Origin: CAYRZF01 sp964428805
GTDB taxonomy: Bacteria; Methylomirabilota; Methylomirabilia; Rokubacteriales; CSP1-6
Direction: 5' to 3'
NCBI GenBank assembly: GCA_964428805.1
Contig: CAYRZF010000003.1
Coordinates: forward strand, 1-62,836
DNA: 62,836 nt
Part shown: piece by piece, positions 7,975 to 16,526 of the stretch
Layout of the letters: the number at the start of each line of letters is the position of its first letter
Numbering within the stretch: position 1 is the first letter of the stretch
Made by a program: the position numbers and the translations under genes
Notes under the pieces: generated by a model
The model's input: the letters and a program-made list of their open reading frames with translations, nothing else
What the model was told of the DNA's origin: nothing
Database searches by the model: none

Positions 7975-8754
7975 ATGAAACCACAGCGCACGAAACGTGT
8001 CAAGAAATCGGCCGGCGGTGGGCGCCTCAGGGGGCGCGTGGCGCTGGTCACGGGGGGCGCGATTCGCGTCGGCAGGGCCATCAGCCTCGCGCTGGCCCGG
8101 GAAGGATGCCACGTGGCGGTGAACTATTTCACCTCGAGGGGCGCCGTAACAGCAACCGTCAGGGAGATTCGCTCACTCGGGGTGGATGCGGCGCCGATCC
8201 GCGCGGATCTGGCGAAGCCGTCGGAAGCGAAGCGATTGATCTCAGACACGGTCAGCCGGTTCGGCCGCCTGGACCTGCTGGTCAACAACGCCGGGATCTT
8301 CTTCCGGACGCCGCTCACTGAGACCACCCCGGTCCAGTGGGACCGACTCCTGGACGTCAACCTGCGGGGCCCCTTTCTTTGCAGCCAAGCTGCGGCCGAG
8401 GTCATGCTGGGAGCCCGCGGCGGTCGGATCATCAACATCGCAGACGTCGCAGCCGTCCGCGCCTGGCCTCAGTACATCCCCTACTGCGTCTCCAAGGCCG
8501 GCCTTCTCATGCTCACAAAGGCGCTGGCCCTTTCCCTGGCTCCACACATCCAGGTCAACTGCGTGGCGCCGGGCACGGTGCTGTTCCCGGAGGACTTCCC
8601 GCCCCGGCTCAGGCGCCGCCTCAAACGCGAAATCCCGATGGGCCGCGAGGGCGATCCTGACGACGTCGCAGCCGCTGTCCTCTTCTTCGCCACCGCGCCC
8701 GCCTACATCACCGGCCAGGTCTTATTCGTCGATGGGGGAGTGACCGCGCGCTAG
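7975..8754 (+). CDS. Short-chain dehydrogenase/reductase, pteridine-reductase-like
   Basis: 259 residues, single Rossmann domain. Visible motifs are the NAD(P)-binding TGGAIRVG (26-33), NNAG (104-107) and Y170-x3-K174 (YCVSK). The residue 13 before the tyrosine, usually the catalytic serine, is D157 (NIADVAAV). Asp-Tyr-Lys with this spacing is the arrangement known for pteridine reductase PTR1, and TGGAIRVGRAI also fits that branch, so reduction of a pterin or similar ring is a reasonable inference. A FabG-like ketoacyl reductase is the alternative. It ends at a palindromic repeat. Confidence 0.85.
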   Translation: MKPQRTKRVKKSAGGGRLRGRVALVTGGAIRVGRAISLALAREGCHVAVNYFTSRGAVTATVREIRSLGVDAAPIRADLAKPSEAKRLISDTVSRFGRLDLLVNNAGIFFRTPLTETTPVQWDRLLDVNLRGPFLCSQAAAEVMLGARGGRIINIADVAAVRAWPQYIPYCVSKAGLLMLTKALALSLAPHIQVNCVAPGTVLFPEDFPPRLRRRLKREIPMGREGDPDDVAAAVLFFATAPAYITGQVLFVDGGVTAR

Positions 8755-8756
8755 GA

Positions 8757-8851
8757 CCCCCCTCACCCTGCCCTCTCCCCCTCGGGGGGAGAGGATGAAG
8801 GCGAGGGGATTATGAGTGGGCTGAGGGGGGGAGAGGACAAAGGTGAGGGGG
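8757..8851. repeat. Intergenic palindromic repeat, copy 1
   Basis: Inverted-repeat element of the form CCCCTCACCCTGCCCTCTCC...GGGGAGAGG...AAGGTGAGGGG, here with an extra right arm. It lies between the convergent SDR and MBL hydrolase genes and can fold into a long hairpin. Related copies are at 18495, 36588, 58782 and 60967. Confidence 0.85.
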
Positions 8852-8853
8852 TG

Positions 8854-9546
8854 CTAGGGCAGGACGATGCGGCCGCCGCCCATCACGCGCAGGAACTCCC
8901 CCAGCGAGGCGAAGCGCATGAACGCGTTGCCACGCTTCTCGTCCCCGATGGTGGAGGACGTCCCGCCGTAGTTGTGGCCGGGGAAAAGCACGGTCTCGTC
9001 GGGGAGCTTCGAGAGCCGCTGAGTGAGCGAGTAGTACATCTCCGTGGGATCGCTACCAGGAAGGTCGGTGCGGCCGCAGGAGCCGATGAACAGCGTGTCG
9101 CCGGAGATCAGCCGGTCATCCACCAGGAAGCACTGGGAGCCCGGCGTGTGCCCCGGGGTGTGGAGGAACGTGAGGGCGAGCCGTCCGACCTGAAGCGTGT
9201 CGTTGCCGTCCACCTTGACGAGGTCGGAGCCGAACCCCTTGAGGAACTCGCGCTCCGCCTTGTGCACGTACACCTTGGCCTTGACCTTTTCGAGGAGGTC
9301 TTCGACACCTGGGATGTCCATCCCGAACAGGTGGCCCCCCACGTGATCCTGGTGGGTGTGGGTGACCAGCGCCGCCACGATCGTCATGTCGTCGGCCGCG
9401 GCGGTCTGGACGATGGTCTCGATCTCCCACGCCGGGTCCACTACCACGCACTGCTTCGCCACGGGGTCCCCCACCAGATAGACGAAGTTCTGCATGGGGC
9501 CCAGCTCCATCTGCTTCAGGTAGATCGTCTCGCCCATCCCCCTCAT
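8854..9546 (-). CDS. MBL-fold metallo-hydrolase (glyoxalase II / persulfide dioxygenase-like)
   Basis: 230 residues. Metal ligands are clear: THTHQDHVGG (62-71), TPGHTPGSQCFLV, GDTLFIGSCGRTDLPG and PGHNYGG, the order seen in glyoxalase II and ETHE1-type persulfide dioxygenases. The GSCGRTDLPG block favours the ETHE1/rhodanese-linked branch, so thiol-ester or persulfide chemistry is inferred. The start may be the ATG at 9546 or the one at 9537 (MGETIYLKQ); both have purine-rich sites. It follows the DUF4340 gene by 9 bases and may be its operon tail. Confidence 0.85.
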   Translation of the reverse strand: MRGMGETIYLKQMELGPMQNFVYLVGDPVAKQCVVVDPAWEIETIVQTAAADDMTIVAALVTHTHQDHVGGHLFGMDIPGVEDLLEKVKAKVYVHKAEREFLKGFGSDLVKVDGNDTLQVGRLALTFLHTPGHTPGSQCFLVDDRLISGDTLFIGSCGRTDLPGSDPTEMYYSLTQRLSKLPDETVLFPGHNYGGTSSTIGDEKRGNAFMRFASLGEFLRVMGGGRIVLP

Positions 9547-9555
9547 CCTACCATC

Positions 9556-11328
9556 CTAGCCCTGGAGGTCGTCGGGGATCTTCGGTAGGTCGCCGAGCTG
9601 CTTCGGGTCGAGCGAGAAAATCGCCGGCGACGCCCCCGTCCTGACGTACACCTTGTCCGCGTCCTTCCGCCCGACCGCCAGACTGACGAGCTCTTTGCCG
9701 TCAGCCTTGAAGAGCGTCACCTCGAGGACGGGCGCATCGAGCCCATACCGGGCGGCATCGTCGCCTTTTGGCGAAACCAGGTCTTTCCACCGGAGTGAGC
9801 GGAGATTGTAAAGGAGGTCCGTGACCTTGTCCTCTTTAGCCTTGCCGGCCTTTGGTTCCGTCACGCGCCAATCGACCTCGCCTTTTCGCTCGACCGACAT
9901 CACCTGCCCCCCGCTCTTCACGCGCAGCCGCTTCACGTCCTTGGGATCGAAGAACGCGAAGAGGGCTCGGTCCCTGACATCGGTCGCTGACTTGGAAAGA
10001 TCCTGGAGGAATTTCGCGTCCACGAGCATGACAGGTCCTTGGCCCGCGACGGCCGCGTAGGCCATCGCCCTGCCGCTTCGCTTGTCGGGCGAGGGACCCA
10101 GGAGCAGGATCTTCGCTCCTGTGGCGCCCTGCTCGCGGAGGGAGATCTTCACCTCGGGCTTGCCCAGGTAGCGATCGATGGCCCCCGGGCCCTCGCCGAG
10201 GAAGCCCGTCGCGCGCATCTCCCGGAGCTTGAACAGCAGGCCGCCGACCTCGCCGTCGTCGGCCTTGAGCGGTTCCGGGGCTGTGATCCGCCACTTCTCC
10301 CCCTCCTTGGCCAGGGTCACCTTTCCCTTCGGGCTCTCCAACTCGAGCCCGGCCACCGTGCCCCGGTCGTAGTCGAGGACCGTCTTGTCCCTCAGCGCGC
10401 CCACGTTCTTCGGCAGCGCCGCCCAGAGATCGTCGCCGACTAGAAGGACGCTCGTTTCTCCGGGTCGCATCGCATACACGCCTTTCTTGGCGGAATCCGG
10501 CTTGCCGAAGAGGAGCGCCTGCGAGGTCCGGTCCTTCTCCCTTCGGAGAGAGATGGTCACCCGCGTGGGGCGGTCGAGCCCGTACGGGGCCAGCGACCTG
10601 GGCGCCTCGGCCACAAACTGCTTGACCTTCGTGAAGCGAAGCTTGTCCAGAAAATCCGAGATCGCCTCCCAGTCCGCCCGGAGGGAGACCGGCTTGGTGA
10701 CTTTCCACTTCATCTCCGCCTCGGGCTCGGCGACCAGGAGGTCTCCATCAATCTTAATCTCCAGCCCCGCGACGTCTTTCCGATCAAAGGCCAGGATCGT
10801 CTTGTCCCGGAAGTCAGCCACCGGCTTGGTGAGATCGCGCAGAACGAAGTCGGAGAGGAGGAAGACCGCCGGCTTGTCTTTCGTTTTGCCGTACACCCAC
10901 ACGCCGGTCGGGTTCTTCCCGCCGAGAACCAGGGTGAGGAGATCGCTCTTCCCTTTGACCTTCACGGTAATGTCCGCCACGGGGGAGTCCAGGCCGAAGT
11001 CGGCCAGCTTCGCCGGGCTGGGATCGATCTCCCGGTCCATTTTGGCCATGACCAGGTTCGTGATCATGTCCCGCACCACACTTCGGTCCGCCTTCGCCTT
11101 CACGGGGTCAAGCAGAACCCACTCGTCTCCCTCGTGCTTCAAGCGGACGGTGTCGGCCTTGCGTTTGAAGACCACCTCTTCCACGTCCTTGGCCTCGACG
11201 CTCCAGAGGCGGCCCTTCGCCTCTGCCACTCTCTCACGCTCGGGCGACCAGCGGACTTCGTAGAAGTAGTAGAACGTCACCAGCGCGAGAAAGATCAATC
11301 CGAGGCCGAGCGTGGTCTTCCAGCGCAT
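9556..11328 (-). CDS. DUF4340 domain-containing protein
   Basis: 590 residues with one N-terminal membrane anchor (LGLGLIFLALVTFYYFYEV) and the rest outside the cytoplasm. Internal repeats are evident: W-x-V/I-x-x-P-x-x-x-A-D followed by RDKTILAFDRKDVAGLEI, RDKTVLDYDRGTVAGLEL and RDRALFAFFDPKDVKRLRV, about 160-190 residues apart, so three DUF4340 units are fused. DUF4340 proteins regularly accompany Gld-type ABC exporters. It lies 12 bases downstream of the gldG-like gene and is probably the substrate-handling periplasmic partner; the substrate is unknown. Confidence 0.85.
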   Translation of the reverse strand: MRWKTTLGLGLIFLALVTFYYFYEVRWSPERERVAEAKGRLWSVEAKDVEEVVFKRKADTVRLKHEGDEWVLLDPVKAKADRSVVRDMITNLVMAKMDREIDPSPAKLADFGLDSPVADITVKVKGKSDLLTLVLGGKNPTGVWVYGKTKDKPAVFLLSDFVLRDLTKPVADFRDKTILAFDRKDVAGLEIKIDGDLLVAEPEAEMKWKVTKPVSLRADWEAISDFLDKLRFTKVKQFVAEAPRSLAPYGLDRPTRVTISLRREKDRTSQALLFGKPDSAKKGVYAMRPGETSVLLVGDDLWAALPKNVGALRDKTVLDYDRGTVAGLELESPKGKVTLAKEGEKWRITAPEPLKADDGEVGGLLFKLREMRATGFLGEGPGAIDRYLGKPEVKISLREQGATGAKILLLGPSPDKRSGRAMAYAAVAGQGPVMLVDAKFLQDLSKSATDVRDRALFAFFDPKDVKRLRVKSGGQVMSVERKGEVDWRVTEPKAGKAKEDKVTDLLYNLRSLRWKDLVSPKGDDAARYGLDAPVLEVTLFKADGKELVSLAVGRKDADKVYVRTGASPAIFSLDPKQLGDLPKIPDDLQG

Positions 11329-11340
11329 GATCCGTGGACG

Positions 11341-12891
11341 CTAGGCTGACTTGCGGCGGCGGCGCAGGATCACGGCAATCCCGCAGGCCACCACGGCGCC
11401 CGGCAGCACCACCACCGGGAGCCAGAAGATGACCTGTCCCTGGGTCGCCGTGAGGATCACCGGGCTCTGCTTGGTATCCTTGGGGCGGATCGCGATGAGA
11501 TTCTCCTCCTCGGCAAGCCAGCTGACCGCGTTGAGGAAGAAATCCCGGTTGCCGGCGGCGTTCAAGAACTGGTTGGAGGCGAGGGTCGAGGTTCCGACCA
11601 CCACGAGCCGCGCCTTGTCGATCGTCGCGACGACGGCGACGGAAAGGGGTCCCTTTTTATCCTCGGGATCCTGCTTGGCTTCCCCGCGCTGGAGGGCGGC
11701 CCGATCGGTCTCCGCCCAACTCTGGGCGCTGGTCTGGGCCAGCGGCTGGAGGGTGACCCCCTTCGGCGGAGTCTTGGCTGGAGTGACCGATCGCGTCAAC
11801 GGGAACAGCGTCATCACGCCGCTCATCTCCCGCGTGATCGGATGAGAATCGTACTGGCTGACCACCGGCACCTCTGGTCCGATCCCGAACAGCCTCCCGA
11901 GAGGATTGAGCTCCACCACGAGATCGTCTCCCAGCGTGATCCCGTACTTCGTCAGATATTTCTTCAGGCCCTCCGCCTGGAAGGGATTCACCATCAACAG
12001 CACCTTCCCCCCCTGGGCGAGATATTTGTCGAGCGCCTCCAGCTCCTGGGGGAACAGGTCGTTCTTCGGGCCCGGCACGATGACGAGCGCCGCGGCGTCC
12101 GGAACCTTGGGATCCCGCGCCAGCAGGAGCTCCTTCACCTCGTAGTTGGCCCGCGCCATGGCGGCTTTCGCCTCGCTGAAGCCGGGCCGCTCGGTGTTGG
12201 TCAGTTCGTGCTCTCCGTGGCCCTTGATCACATAGACGATCCGGCTTCCTTCTCGAGTCACCTTGACCAGCCCGTTGGTGAGCTTCTCTTCCTCGGCATC
12301 CGGCACCTTTTCCGACTTGTTCTTGGTCTCGAGCACGACCGTCCCGTACGTTTCCACCCCGTAGCGGCGCGCGAGGCCCGGCTCCCGGTCGGGATCCACG
12401 GTCTTGCCCTTGAACTTTCCCACCGAGTAGGACTCGTACTGCCTGAACAGATCCTCCGCAAACCGCTTGCCCGGCTGGTCCGTCCGGAAAAAGGCGGTGG
12501 CCGTCACATCGGTCTTGAGGGATTGGAGAATTTTGATGGTCTGCGACGAGAGGCTGTGGCGGCGGTTCTCGGTCAAGTCCCACCGGTAGCTGTGACGGTT
12601 GGCGATGGCGGACACGACCACGACGATCCCCACGGCGAACCCGACCACGACCACCGCGTTGAACCAGTACGGCGCTGTCCGGTGCCCGAGCGATTCCTTG
12701 ATCTCGCTGAATTTCAGGTACACACCGAGCGCCGCCACTCCCAGGCCGAGCAGGAAGGGGACCGCCCAGAGTTGCCGGAGGACCGGCGGCCCGGTAAACG
12801 GCTGGACATCGAACAGCCACATCGCGAACGCCGCCAGCAGGAGAACGGCCCCAATCCAGATGCACACGTTGGCAAGGACGCGGCGACCCAT
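11341..12891 (-). CDS. gldG: GldG-like ABC transporter auxiliary membrane protein
   Basis: 516 residues: N-terminal helices (about 8-26, 43-60, 78-97), a large periplasmic domain beginning RYDLT-style at YRWDLTENRRHSLSSQT, and a C-terminal helix (about 485-508) with a positively charged tail. SYRWDLTENRRHSLS and the GHGEH and VVVGTSTLASNQFL segments are typical of GldG/IFT52-like proteins. These are membrane-anchored extracytoplasmic partners of GldA/GldF ABC systems, first described in gliding motility but widespread in non-gliders. It sits one base from the permease gene. Confidence 0.88.
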   Translation of the reverse strand: MGRRVLANVCIWIGAVLLLAAFAMWLFDVQPFTGPPVLRQLWAVPFLLGLGVAALGVYLKFSEIKESLGHRTAPYWFNAVVVVGFAVGIVVVVSAIANRHSYRWDLTENRRHSLSSQTIKILQSLKTDVTATAFFRTDQPGKRFAEDLFRQYESYSVGKFKGKTVDPDREPGLARRYGVETYGTVVLETKNKSEKVPDAEEEKLTNGLVKVTREGSRIVYVIKGHGEHELTNTERPGFSEAKAAMARANYEVKELLLARDPKVPDAAALVIVPGPKNDLFPQELEALDKYLAQGGKVLLMVNPFQAEGLKKYLTKYGITLGDDLVVELNPLGRLFGIGPEVPVVSQYDSHPITREMSGVMTLFPLTRSVTPAKTPPKGVTLQPLAQTSAQSWAETDRAALQRGEAKQDPEDKKGPLSVAVVATIDKARLVVVGTSTLASNQFLNAAGNRDFFLNAVSWLAEEENLIAIRPKDTKQSPVILTATQGQVIFWLPVVVLPGAVVACGIAVILRRRRKSA

Positions 12892-12892
12892 C

Positions 12893-13660
12893 TCACCCTC
12901 GCCAGCGCTTTGATTCGAGCGACCGCATGGTCAGGAAGAGAGCGAGAACGATCACGCTCAGGTAGTACACGACATCGCGGGTGTCAATCACGCCCTTCCC
13001 GAAGTTGTCGAGGTGCTCGAGGATGGACAGGTACTGGAACAGTGTCCGCCAGCCTCCTCCGACCAGGTCTGCGCTCCACCCGATGACCCAGAATCCCAGT
13101 AAGACGCCGAAGGTCGCGAAGCCCGCCACGATTTGATTCTCCGTGAGGGACGAAATCAGCACCCCCACCGCTAGAAAGGCACCGCCGAGCAGGACCAGCC
13201 CCAGGTACCCGGAGAGCAACGGCCCCCATTCCGCCCGCGCGAAATACCCGACGATGCCCGGGTAGAGAGCCGTGAAGCCGAGGAGCATCAGGAACAGGCC
13301 CATCGCGGCGGCGAACTTGCCCAGGAGCACCTCGCTGTCCCTCACGGGGAACGTCAGCAGGAGCTCAATCGTCCCGCTCCGCTTCTCCTCGGCAAACAGG
13401 CGCATCGTCAGCATCGGCATGAAGAACAGCAGGATGATACCGGTGTTGGAGAAGAGCGGCCGCATGACGGCGTCGATGATATTCAGGTCGCGCGCGAAGG
13501 CCGGATTCATCGCGGCCTGCATCGACGTGAGGTTGTAGAAGGCAAAGATCGAGTAGAAAAAGTAGCCCAGGATCAGCAGGAAGAACGTAAAGACGACGTA
13601 GGCCACCGGCGAGGTGAAGTACAGGAGCATTTCCTTCTTGAAGATGGTCCAGATGCGCAT
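12893..13660 (-). CDS. gldF: GldF-like ABC transporter permease
   Basis: 255 residues, six hydrophobic helices, ABC-2 permease type. The N-terminus (MRIWTIFKKEMLLYFTSPVAY) and the FFMPMLTMRLFAEEKRSGTIELLLTFPV block are characteristic of the NosY/GldF family. The open frame runs on upstream to 14668 but overlaps the ATPase gene in another frame. The ATG at 13660 overlaps the ATPase stop (TGATG) and is the obvious start. It should form the membrane pore for the ATPase encoded just upstream. Confidence 0.92.
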   Translation of the reverse strand: MRIWTIFKKEMLLYFTSPVAYVVFTFFLLILGYFFYSIFAFYNLTSMQAAMNPAFARDLNIIDAVMRPLFSNTGIILLFFMPMLTMRLFAEEKRSGTIELLLTFPVRDSEVLLGKFAAAMGLFLMLLGFTALYPGIVGYFARAEWGPLLSGYLGLVLLGGAFLAVGVLISSLTENQIVAGFATFGVLLGFWVIGWSADLVGGGWRTLFQYLSILEHLDNFGKGVIDTRDVVYYLSVIVLALFLTMRSLESKRWRG

Positions 13661-14631
13661 CAGGCCTCTCCCCTCAGCTCCGACGCGTCGGCGGCGTATT
13701 CTTCGCCGGCCACGACCCGGAGGAAGACTTCTTCCAGGCTCATCCCCTCCTGGTGAAGCTCTAGGAGCTCCCACCGCCGCTCCACGACGAGCTGCGCGAT
13801 GTGCGCGCGGACGTCCCGGCCCCGTGTCGACTCCACCAGATACAGCCACACCCCGTCGCCCATCGCCTCCTGCTCGATCCGGAGGATCCCGGGAATCTGC
13901 CGGAGCGCCGCCCCGACGGCGTCGCCGGGACCGACAATCTGCAGCTGGATCCTCGACGTGGGGAAGAATTCTTCCGCCAGACGGTCCAGGCTCCCCCGGG
14001 CGACGATTCGGCCCCGGTTGATGATGATCACGCCCTGGCAGACCATGGACACTTCGGGGAGGATATGGGTGGAGAGGATCACCGTGTGCTGGCCGGCGAG
14101 CGATTTGATCAGGGCCCGAATCTCGGCGATCTGCACCGGGTCCAGACCGATGGTGGGCTCGTCCAGGATCAGCACGTCCGGGTCGTTGACCAGCGCCTGG
14201 GCGAGGCCGACCCGCTGACGATAGCCCTTGGAGAGCTTGCCGATGAGCCGCTGTTGGACGTCCGCAATGTCGCAGCGGTCCATCACCTCCGCCACGCGCC
14301 GCTTCCTCTCGGAGCGGCCGACCCCCTTGATCTCCGCCACGAATTCGAGATAGGCGGCAACGGACATCTCCAGATACAGGGGAACGTTTTCGGGAAGGTA
14401 GCCGATACGCTTCCGCACTTCCAGGGACTGAGAGAAAACGTCGTAGCCCGCCACCCGCGCCGTCCCGCCGGTGGCCGGCATGAAGCACGAGAGGATCCGC
14501 ATCGCCGTGGTCTTCCCCGCCCCGTTGGGACCGAGAAAGCCCACGATTTCCCCCTTCTCGACCCTGAAGGAGACGTCGCGGATGGCCGTGACCGGGCCGT
14601 ACTGCTTGGTGAGCCGATCGACCTGAATCAT
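13660..14631 (-). CDS. gldA: GldA-like ABC transporter ATP-binding protein
   Basis: 323 residues. Walker A GPNGAGKTT (34-42), signature LSKGYRQR (133-140), Walker B VLILDEP (153-159) and the switch histidine in STHILPEV are all present, so it should hydrolyse ATP. After the ATPase domain a C-terminal extension of about 100 residues (from 215) is typical of NodI/GldA-type exporter ATPases. It heads the operon gldA-gldF-gldG-DUF4340 with one-base to 12-base spacing. Confidence 0.93.
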   Translation of the reverse strand: MIQVDRLTKQYGPVTAIRDVSFRVEKGEIVGFLGPNGAGKTTAMRILSCFMPATGGTARVAGYDVFSQSLEVRKRIGYLPENVPLYLEMSVAAYLEFVAEIKGVGRSERKRRVAEVMDRCDIADVQQRLIGKLSKGYRQRVGLAQALVNDPDVLILDEPTIGLDPVQIAEIRALIKSLAGQHTVILSTHILPEVSMVCQGVIIINRGRIVARGSLDRLAEEFFPTSRIQLQIVGPGDAVGAALRQIPGILRIEQEAMGDGVWLYLVESTRGRDVRAHIAQLVVERRWELLELHQEGMSLEEVFLRVVAGEEYAADASELRGEA

Positions 14632-14666
14632 CGCATGAAGGAGATGCTCTGCCGGAAGCCCAACGC

Positions 14667-14672
14667 ATTATA
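14667..14672 (-). promoter_or_regulatory. -10 element upstream of the gldA operon
   Basis: A perfect TATAAT on the minus strand, about 36 bases before the gldA ATG. A matching -35 is poor (TTTGGG or TTGGGG at 16-17 bases), so this is a partial promoter call. Confidence 0.45.
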
Positions 14673-14791
14673 CCTCAAACTCGCCCGACCCCAAACCAGT
14701 CACCGTGCATCGTGAACTCCCGCCAAAGCGGAAGGAGGGGAAGGACTGGCTCTCGGGTTCCCGAGGCAGTAGCCGGGGCCGAGGGTGACGA

Positions 14792-15199
14792 CTATCGGGC
14801 GCCCGCTTTCACTTCCATGAGCGCCCCCAACCAGTCGGGCAGGGCAACCGTCCTGCCGGTGGCGGGGTCGCAGCAGGCATGACGGGTCTCGCCGGTTGCC
14901 ACAACCTCGCCTGACTCGTTCCTGATCTCATAACTGAACGTGAAGCTGGCCCGCCGCTTCTCGCTGATCCAGCAGCGCACCTCCAGCAAGTCGTCCAGCC
15001 TGGCCGGTTTCAGATACTTCACCGTGGCTTCCACCACCGGCAGGTGAATCCTGGTGTTGACGTCGGACATGGGGTGGCCGTGCTGCCTCAGAAACTCCAC
15101 GCGCCCGACCTCCATGTACACCAAGTAGTTCGCGTAGTAGACGATCCCCATGGTGTCGGTCTCGGCGTAGCGGACGCGGACGTGGGTGATCGCAACCAC
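14792..15199 (-). CDS. YbgC-like acyl-CoA thioesterase (4HBT hotdog)
   Basis: About 135 residues from the GTG at 15199. The motif VRVRYAETDTMGIVYYANYLVYMEVGRVEFL contains the Asp/Tyr catalytic and dimer-interface pattern of 4-hydroxybenzoyl-CoA-type thioesterases. YbgC is often linked to Tol-Pal operons, but here the gene lies 10 kb away as the last gene of the bfn/AAA transcript. The open frame extends to 15316, but that part overlaps the preceding small gene, whose stop is 2 bases before this GTG. Confidence 0.88.
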   Translation of the reverse strand: MVAITHVRVRYAETDTMGIVYYANYLVYMEVGRVEFLRQHGHPMSDVNTRIHLPVVEATVKYLKPARLDDLLEVRCWISEKRRASFTFSYEIRNESGEVVATGETRHACCDPATGRTVALPDWLGALMEVKAGAR

Positions 15200-15201
15200 G
15201 G

Positions 15202-15411
15202 CTACGTTTTCGAAAAAGCGACGAAGAAGGAACCGAACTCCACGGGGACAAAGCAGTCCGGCGGCCCGCCGGGTTTCCACTTGCCGGGGATCTTGTGAAG
15301 CGAAAAGCCTGGGCACCGACCGAACCGCTCCCGGAGCTCCGCTTCGGTGAAAACCCGAACGTGGTCGGCGTAGCGGATCACGGCGTCCACGTCGGCGGGA
15401 TTCGGCGTCAC
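15202..15411 (-). CDS. Small hypothetical protein, 69 residues
   Basis: From a GTG at 15411 the product is a 69-residue acidic-to-neutral protein beginning VTPNPADVDAVIRYADHVRV and ending FGSFFVAFSKT, with no signal peptide and no motif I recognise. It is packed between the AAA+ ATPase and the thioesterase (2 bases to the latter), which favours a real gene. The 100-N gap begins just upstream. If the duplicated 55 bases flanking that gap are collapsed, the ATPase stop lies 6-8 bases before this GTG and the gene is complete. Confidence 0.55.
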   Translation of the reverse strand: MTPNPADVDAVIRYADHVRVFTEAELRERFGRCPGFSLHKIPGKWKPGGPPDCFVPVEFGSFFVAFSKT

Positions 15412-15429
15412 AGTCCCACCTAAAGATAC

Positions 15430-15529
15430 NNNNNNNNNNNNNNNNNNNNNNNNNNNNNNNNNNNNNNNNNNNNNNNNNNNNNNNNNNNNNNNNNNNNNNN
15501 NNNNNNNNNNNNNNNNNNNNNNNNNNNNN
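15430..15529. other. Scaffold gap of 100 N, probably artefactual
   Basis: Exactly 100 N. The 55 bases before it (15375-15429) are identical to the 55 after it (15530-15584), which points to two contigs sharing a 55-base overlap that were scaffolded instead of merged. Removing 155 bases gives a continuous ATPase/small-gene junction. Confidence 0.9.
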
Positions 15530-15574
15530 GGATCACGGCGTCCACGTCGGCGGGATTCGGCGTCACAGTCCCAC

Positions 15575-16522
15575 CTAAAGATACTGGCCGTAGCGGATCT
15601 TCTCGACCACTTCCCTGATGCGCCGGTAGCCGTCGATCTCCTCGAGGAGATCCTGGGTTGTGACGAGCCCCGCCTCCTCACCCGCCCCGGCCCGGTGAAC
15701 CTTGGTCTCCAGGGCGCGGCGGATGACCTCCTGGATCTCGGCGCCGCTCATCCCGCCCATCGGCAGGAGAACCGAGCGCAAATCGAGATCGGCGAAGAGC
15801 CGCCGCCCGGCGGCTTGTTCCGTCTGGGCCTTCTTGAGCAGAAAGATTTCCTGCTGGGCCTGGGGGTCGGGGAGCGGCACCTCGATGATGCGATCCAGGC
15901 GCCCCGGCGCTACGAGCGACGGATCCACGGCGTCGGTCCGGCTCGTCGCGGCCACGACGAACACCCGCGAGAAATCCTCAATGCCGTCGAGCTTCTCGGC
16001 CACCGCGGCGACCAGGCGCGCACTTGCCTCCGGCGCCTCGGTGGCCGGCAGGAGATGCTCGAGAGACAGGGCGTCGGCCTCGTCCAGAAAGATCACCACC
16101 CGGCTTTCCCCGACCGCGACCGCCAGGATCTCCTGGAGCAGATCCCCTGTGTTCGGCCCGAACTTGGAGGTCAGATTCCGCAGCTTCAATTGAAAAAATG
16201 TGGCCTCGGACACGGTGGCAAGGGCCAGCGCCAGCAGCGACTTGCCGGTGCCCGGCGGACCGTAGAGCAGCACGCCCTTGGGCGGAGTAATCCCCCATCG
16301 GCGATAGAGCTCCGGATCCGTCAGGACGGTCGCGAACCCGCGGATGCTGGCCTTGGCGGCTCCCAGACCGCCGATCTGGTCGAAGGTCGTGTTCGGGCGG
16401 TGCCTCACCTCGACCCGACCGGTGAGATCCCCGTACTTCTCGCCGAGCTTGGCTAAAAGATCTTCCAGCCGCCGCTGGGTCGCCCACCCCTGATCGGTCG
16501 GCCGGAACTTTTCGTCCGGCAC
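15575..16522 (-). CDS. AAA+ ATPase
   Basis: 315 residues. Walker A GPPGTGKS (88-95), Walker B VVIFLDEAD (142-150) and the sensor/second-region VVAATSRTDAVDPSLVAPGRLDR match classic AAA proteins (FtsH, Cdc48, proteasomal ATPases). The DQIGGLGAAKASIRG linker before the ATPase is also typical. There is no transmembrane helix and no protease domain, so it should act as a stand-alone remodelling ATPase. It follows the exported bifunctional-nuclease gene by only a few bases and precedes the 69-residue gene, but its substrate is not evident. Confidence 0.9.
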   Translation of the reverse strand: MPDEKFRPTDQGWATQRRLEDLLAKLGEKYGDLTGRVEVRHRPNTTFDQIGGLGAAKASIRGFATVLTDPELYRRWGITPPKGVLLYGPPGTGKSLLALALATVSEATFFQLKLRNLTSKFGPNTGDLLQEILAVAVGESRVVIFLDEADALSLEHLLPATEAPEASARLVAAVAEKLDGIEDFSRVFVVAATSRTDAVDPSLVAPGRLDRIIEVPLPDPQAQQEIFLLKKAQTEQAAGRRLFADLDLRSVLLPMGGMSGAEIQEVIRRALETKVHRAGAGEEAGLVTTQDLLEEIDGYRRIREVVEKIRYGQYL

Positions 16523-16526
16523 GGCA

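Noticed and set aside
12893..14668. A 591-codon continuous minus-strand frame covering the permease and the ATPase gene
   Set aside because: Only the last 255 codons (permease) look like protein; the rest is an out-of-frame reading of the gldA gene, whose motifs are intact in the other frame.
15375..15584. Apparent direct repeats of 55 bases around each N run as mobile-element target duplications
   Set aside because: Same length at three unrelated loci, with gaps of exactly 100 N, and in-frame collapse of two genes: an assembly artefact explains all of it.
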